Below, one piece after another: positions 5,585 through 8,340 of a stretch of DNA of 8,340 bases. The DNA comes from Clostridia bacterium (GTDB taxonomy: Bacteria; Bacillota; Clostridia; Oscillospirales; Acutalibacteraceae), in contig JAFPBM010000165.1 of the NCBI GenBank assembly GCA_017424125.1, positions 1-8,340 of the forward strand, in the 5' to 3' direction. Each line of letters opens with the position of its first letter. The stretch's first letter is position 1. The translations under genes and the position numbers were made by a program. The notes under the pieces are model-generated. The model did not search any database and had not been told where the DNA came from. It worked only from the letters and a program-made list of their open reading frames with translations.

Positions 5585-6229
5585 TTATTTTTTAATGTTT
5601 ACAACACTATAATATAGCGTAACTAGTCCTGCACTTAATAGCGCACCGCCTATAATGTCAGTAACCCAGTGTACGCCTGAAACAAGTCTGCCAATTACCA
5701 TAAATCCAATAAACAAAGCGATAGAAACACACAGTGTTTTTCTGCAAATTTTATTTTTTATCCGTGTCTTTATCTGCATTATCGCGGTGGGCATAACCGT
5801 CAGTACAAGCAGTGTTGTTGAAGACGGGTAAGACACCTCTAAATATCCGTTTATAAGCGTGGGACGATAATTTATAACAACGTTTTCAAATAAAATATAA
5901 AGGGCAATTACCAAAAGATAAAATCCGCCAAGGGTAAGAATGCTGTAATCTACCTTTAATATGTTTTTGCGTTTAATCCATTGTGCAAGACCTAGGAAAG
6001 CGAACATAAGCGCCACGAAAACAGGTACAAGCCCCAACCAATCGGTAATGGTGTAGAGTGTCATATTAACGCCCGTAAGGTTGTGGAAAAATCCGTTCAA
6101 GATTGCAAACCCAACGCAACTTTCTTGCGGCCCGATTGGTTTTACATCAATAAAACTTATAAGCACCGTCCATAAAATAAAGGACAAAATCAAACAAACC
6201 GCCATAGAAAAATTTCTTTTAGTTTTCAT
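5585..6229 (-). CDS. PAP2-superfamily membrane phosphatase-like protein
   Basis: The 214-residue protein is mostly hydrophobic, with about six membrane segments (near residues 10-26, 64-84, 96-114, 138-151, 166-180 and 192-210). It fits the PAP2 family, whose members dephosphorylate lipid phosphates such as undecaprenyl diphosphate or phosphatidic acid at the membrane. Motif 1 is NYRPT with Arg122-Pro123, but the lysine expected seven residues before the arginine is Glu115. Motif 2, normally PSGH, is PSST (135-138). Motif 3, GRLVSGVHWVTD, retains Arg181, nucleophile His187 and Asp191. Activity is therefore plausible but not assured. ATG 6229-6227 is preceded by AAAGGTAGG at suitable distance. 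It lies 93 nt downstream of the regulator gene on the same strand and may be cotranscribed. The substrate is unknown. Confidence 0.82.
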   Translation of the reverse strand: MKTKRNFSMAVCLILSFILWTVLISFIDVKPIGPQESCVGFAILNGFFHNLTGVNMTLYTITDWLGLVPVFVALMFAFLGLAQWIKRKNILKVDYSILTLGGFYLLVIALYILFENVVINYRPTLINGYLEVSYPSSTTLLVLTVMPTAIMQIKTRIKNKICRKTLCVSIALFIGFMVIGRLVSGVHWVTDIIGGALLSAGLVTLYYSVVNIKK

Positions 6230-6303
6230 TTTTATAACCTACCTTTTGTGTTTTTTTACATTTTAAGGGTAGGATATAAAAATTAAAAGAAACGGGGCGT
6301 CAC

Positions 6304-6333
6304 AAACGCGATACCGTTCGTGTCATCGCGTTT
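6304..6333. other. Inverted repeat / possible hairpin across the regulator stop codon
   Basis: AAACGCGAT (6304-6312) and ATCGCGTTT (6325-6333) are perfect inverted repeats separated by 12 nt. The stop codon of the minus-strand regulator (6323-6325) falls inside. On the plus strand five T residues follow, as in a terminator, yet no plus-strand gene ends here. On the minus strand only three T residues follow, so it would be at most a weak terminator between the regulator and the PAP2 gene. Confidence 0.45.
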
Positions 6334-6907
6334 TTATGAGAATTAAAATCTTTATTGCAAGGAAAACAAAAAGCAAAACCGCCGCATAAGGTTGCAGACC
6401 GAGAACCAAAAGAATTGCCGATATAGCGGTTAATGTTAGCGAGGTTTTGTGTTTGACTTTTTCTAAAAAAGGTTTATGATAATTTTGCAAAGCGAGTGTT
6501 AAAATGCCCGTTAATATAGTAAGGGTAACAAGCACTAAATAGAGCACCTTCAAATTGCCTTGTAGCGATAAAAGCGAAACGGCGCTAACCGCGTCACCTG
6601 ACCTTTGCGCAAAAAGCGGAAAGAAGAAAAGCAGGGAAGACGCAATATCCAGTATTCCGAAAAGTATATCGCAAAACGCGTTTTCTTTTTTCTCTGCAAT
6701 ATTAAGCATTTCGCCGCCCGACAAAAGTTCGTCAACCGTAATATCAAAAAAGTCGGCAATCTGTTTTAAGGATTCAATGTTTGGAAACCCTCTGCCTGAT
6801 TCCCATTTTGAAACGGCGGTGCGGGAAACAAAAAGCGCCTTTGCGAGTTCTTCTTGCGTAAGTCCTTTTTGCCGTCTTAAAGTTTGTAGTTTATCAGAAA
6901 ATTCCAT
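6323..6907 (-). CDS. XRE-family HTH regulator with C-terminal membrane domain
   Basis: The 194-residue protein begins with a Cro/C1-type helix-turn-helix (about residues 7-61). Its recognition region, GLTQEELAKALFVSRTAVSKWE (16-37), is followed by GFPNIESLKQIADFFDITVDELL, a standard end for this domain. A short linker leads to four hydrophobic helices near 79-100, 119-141, 154-172 and 174-192, so the DNA-binding part is probably tethered to the inner face of the membrane. Such two-part regulators are common in Clostridia; the signal they sense is generally unknown. ATG 6907-6905 has an AAAGAG ribosome binding site. The gene diverges from nagA across 150 bp and lies upstream of the PAP2 gene, so both are candidate targets along with its own promoter. 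No target is proven by the sequence. Confidence 0.88.
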   Translation of the reverse strand: MEFSDKLQTLRRQKGLTQEELAKALFVSRTAVSKWESGRGFPNIESLKQIADFFDITVDELLSGGEMLNIAEKKENAFCDILFGILDIASSLLFFFPLFAQRSGDAVSAVSLLSLQGNLKVLYLVLVTLTILTGILTLALQNYHKPFLEKVKHKTSLTLTAISAILLVLGLQPYAAVLLFVFLAIKILILIKTR

Positions 6908-6935
6908 AACAACACTCTTTCAAAGGTTTGAATAA

Positions 6936-6964
6936 ATTGTAACACAAAAATGTGAGGATGAAAA
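6936..6964 (-). promoter_or_regulatory. Probable promoter of the HTH regulator, with an internal dyad
   Basis: On the minus strand TTTTCA (6959-6964), a 17-bp spacer and TACAAT (6936-6941) form a reasonable promoter. The spacer holds the perfect dyad CACA-AAAA-TGTG at 6943-6954, in the place expected of an autoregulatory operator. That role is inferred. Confidence 0.6.
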
Positions 6965-7000
6965 GTTTTTTATTTTATAACATTTTTAGCAAAAAACATA

Positions 7001-7029
7001 TTGCGCACAGGGACTATATATAGTATAAT
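7001..7029 (+). promoter_or_regulatory. Probable promoter of nagA
   Basis: TTGCGC (7001-7006), a 17-bp spacer and a perfect TATAAT (7024-7029) lie upstream of nagA. The -35 is weak (three matches), as expected for a regulated gene. The 12-bp palindrome ACTATATATAGT (7013-7024) abuts the -10 box and could be an operator, though in such AT-rich sequence it may be chance. Confidence 0.65.
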
Positions 7030-7057
7030 ATATGCTATAAGAAAGGTGGCAAGTCCT

Positions 7058-8200
7058 ATGAATGCAATAGTTGGCGGAAAAATAATATTAAAGGATAAAA
7101 TACTTGAAGATTATGCATTGCTTTATACCGACGTTATAGAGGGCGTTGTTCCCTGTGATGCGGTACCGAGTGATGCGGAAATTATAAATGCAAAGGGCGG
7201 ATACGTTTCACCCGGACTCATTGATTTGCATATTCACGGCTATCTGCGTTGTGATGTTTGTGACGGCAAGGAAGAAAGCATCCGCACAATAAGCGAAGGG
7301 CTTCTTAAAAACGGCGTAACGGGCTATCTTCCCACCACAATGACCGAAAGTATGGAAACAATTGAAACCGCGCTTTCGGTTTGCAGAGAATTAAAAGAAG
7401 AAAGCAAAACTTGGAAAGGCGCCGAAATTTTGGGTGTTCATGCAGAGGGACCGTTTATAAGCGAGAGCAAAAAAGGCGCACAGGACGCAAAGTATATATT
7501 AAAACCCGATGCGGATTTTGTTAAGAAGTATGCCGATATTATAAAGATTATAACGTTGGCGCCCGAAGAGGATGATGCCAACTTTACAGCCATACGCGAA
7601 ATCACGCGTGATACCGACGTGGTAGTCTCAATGGGACATACAAGCGCAGATTATGAAACCGCTGTCTCAGGTGTTAAAGCGGGTGTATCCCACGCAACAC
7701 ACCTCTTTAATGCAATGACACCGCTTTCGCACAGAGCCCCCGGTGTTGTCGGCGCCGCACTGATAGAGGACGTCAGTTGCGAACTTATTGTTGATACCGT
7801 CCACGTTGACAAAAATCTTTATGACCTTTTGTGGAAACAAAAGGGAAGAAAACTTGTGTTTATAACCGATTGTCTTCCCGCGGGTGGTCTGCCCGTCGGC
7901 GAATACACGTTGGGTGGACAAAAAATATTCTATGACGGCACAATCTGCCGTTTGGAAGACGGAACTATAGCGGGTAGCGTTTTGCACCTTAATCACGGTG
8001 TTTGGAACGTTTATAAAAATTCAAATATACCGCTTTATGAGTGTGTAAACTGCGCCTCGCTCAACCCTGCCACAACGCTTGGAATTGAAGAGCGCAAGGG
8101 TTCGCTTGAAACAGGCAAGGACGCAGATATTGTAATAACCGATGAGAATTTTGAGGTTAAATGTACCATAATCAAAGGAGAGAAAAAATATGAATCTTAA
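7058..8200 (+). CDS. nagA: N-acetylglucosamine-6-phosphate deacetylase
   Basis: NagA is a cytoplasmic amidohydrolase that removes acetate from GlcNAc-6-phosphate to give glucosamine-6-phosphate, the step before NagB in amino-sugar breakdown and wall recycling. From ATG 7058 the product has 380 residues, the usual length. Visible landmarks: SPGLIDLHIHGY with His58 and His60; the metal ligand Glu130 in GVHAEGPF; His194 in MGHTSADYETA; His215 in SHATHLFNAMTPLSHRAPG; the catalytic Asp271 in FITDC; and KGSLETGKDADIVI at the end of the barrel. The open frame extends upstream to 7001, but that first TTG lies inside the promoter, while GAAAGGTGG (7041-7049) is well placed before ATG 7058. The last 11 nt overlap the next gene. 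Confidence 0.95.
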   Translation: MNAIVGGKIILKDKILEDYALLYTDVIEGVVPCDAVPSDAEIINAKGGYVSPGLIDLHIHGYLRCDVCDGKEESIRTISEGLLKNGVTGYLPTTMTESMETIETALSVCRELKEESKTWKGAEILGVHAEGPFISESKKGAQDAKYILKPDADFVKKYADIIKIITLAPEEDDANFTAIREITRDTDVVVSMGHTSADYETAVSGVKAGVSHATHLFNAMTPLSHRAPGVVGAALIEDVSCELIVDTVHVDKNLYDLLWKQKGRKLVFITDCLPAGGLPVGEYTLGGQKIFYDGTICRLEDGTIAGSVLHLNHGVWNVYKNSNIPLYECVNCASLNPATTLGIEERKGSLETGKDADIVITDENFEVKCTIIKGEKKYES

Positions 8201-8340
8201 AGTAAAAGCAAAATTAGACCCACAGTTTAGTCCGCTGTCGCTAGTCTGCCGCGAAATGCGTGAAAACACAAAAGATAACGGACAGGATATAGTTGTTGCG
8301 GTTGTTCGCAACAAGGGTTATACACAAACATATAAAACCC
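8190..8340 (+). CDS. N-terminal fragment of the gene after nagA, possibly a ROK-family sugar kinase
   Basis: The frame opens at ATG 8190 in a different phase from nagA, overlapping its last 11 nt, and runs for 50 codons to the window edge. AAAGGAG (8174-8180) inside the nagA end is an excellent ribosome binding site 9 nt upstream, so the start is well supported and translation is probably coupled to nagA. The visible protein begins MNLKVKAKLDPQFSPLSL and contains DIVVAVVRNKGYTQTYKT. A short lead-in ending DPxFxP followed by a strand of the type AIERxxGxxxVY resembles the N-terminus of ROK-family sugar kinases often found in Clostridia. The match is from memory and covers only 50 residues, so the product name is tentative. 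It does not resemble the start of NagB. Confidence 0.7.
   Translation, partial: MNLKVKAKLDPQFSPLSLVCREMRENTKDNGQDIVVAVVRNKGYTQTYKT

Noticed and set aside
7001..7057. Extended nagA N-terminus beginning at TTG 7001
   Set aside because: This start coincides with the -35 box, the extension covers the -10 box, and the well-placed ribosome binding site and family length both support ATG 7058.

Overview
The window looks like chromosomal DNA of a member of the Bacillota, probably class Clostridia (Oscillospiraceae/Eubacteriales-like). The evidence is moderate GC, strong AGGAGG-type ribosome binding sites, TTGACA/TATAAT-type promoters with 17-bp spacers, an SRP RNA gene directly upstream of dnaX, an rplM-rpsI operon, and protein families typical of gut Clostridia. 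It appears to be ordinary core genome: no mobile element, CRISPR array, tRNA or phage gene was seen.

Left part (1-884): on the minus strand lies the 5' two-thirds or so of the dnaX ATPase region, cut by the window edge. Just upstream of it, on the same strand, is an SRP RNA gene (about 629-769) with a very clear domain IV. One promoter (-35 at 799-804, -10 at 776-781) appears to drive both. A second promoter with the same two hexamers and the same spacing points the opposite way (821-826 and 844-849).

Five-gene plus-strand operon (886-4478): a GlmU-like left-handed beta-helix acyltransferase, an IDI-like Nudix hydrolase, a prokaryotic-RING/zinc-ribbon/DUF2628-type membrane protein, a second zinc-ribbon membrane protein that looks like its paralogue, and a YjjG/YfnB-type HAD nucleotidase. 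Genes are packed with gaps of 1-12 nt or an ATGA overlap, and a strong intrinsic terminator ends the set. Two members are likely nucleotide or metabolite house-cleaning enzymes. The two zinc-finger membrane proteins have no known role and are the least understood genes here.

Ribosomal operon (4506-5573): purine-rich DNA with A-tracts phased at 10 bp leads into a consensus promoter, then rplM (L13), rpsI (S9) and a 14-bp-stem terminator.

Minus-strand pair (5585-6907): a PAP2-superfamily membrane protein with altered catalytic motifs, preceded by an XRE-type regulator with a four-helix membrane tail.

Right part (6908-8340): divergent from the regulator is nagA (N-acetylglucosamine-6-phosphate deacetylase, true start 7058). 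It overlaps the start of a further gene that runs off the window, possibly a ROK-family sugar kinase, which would make an amino-sugar catabolic operon.
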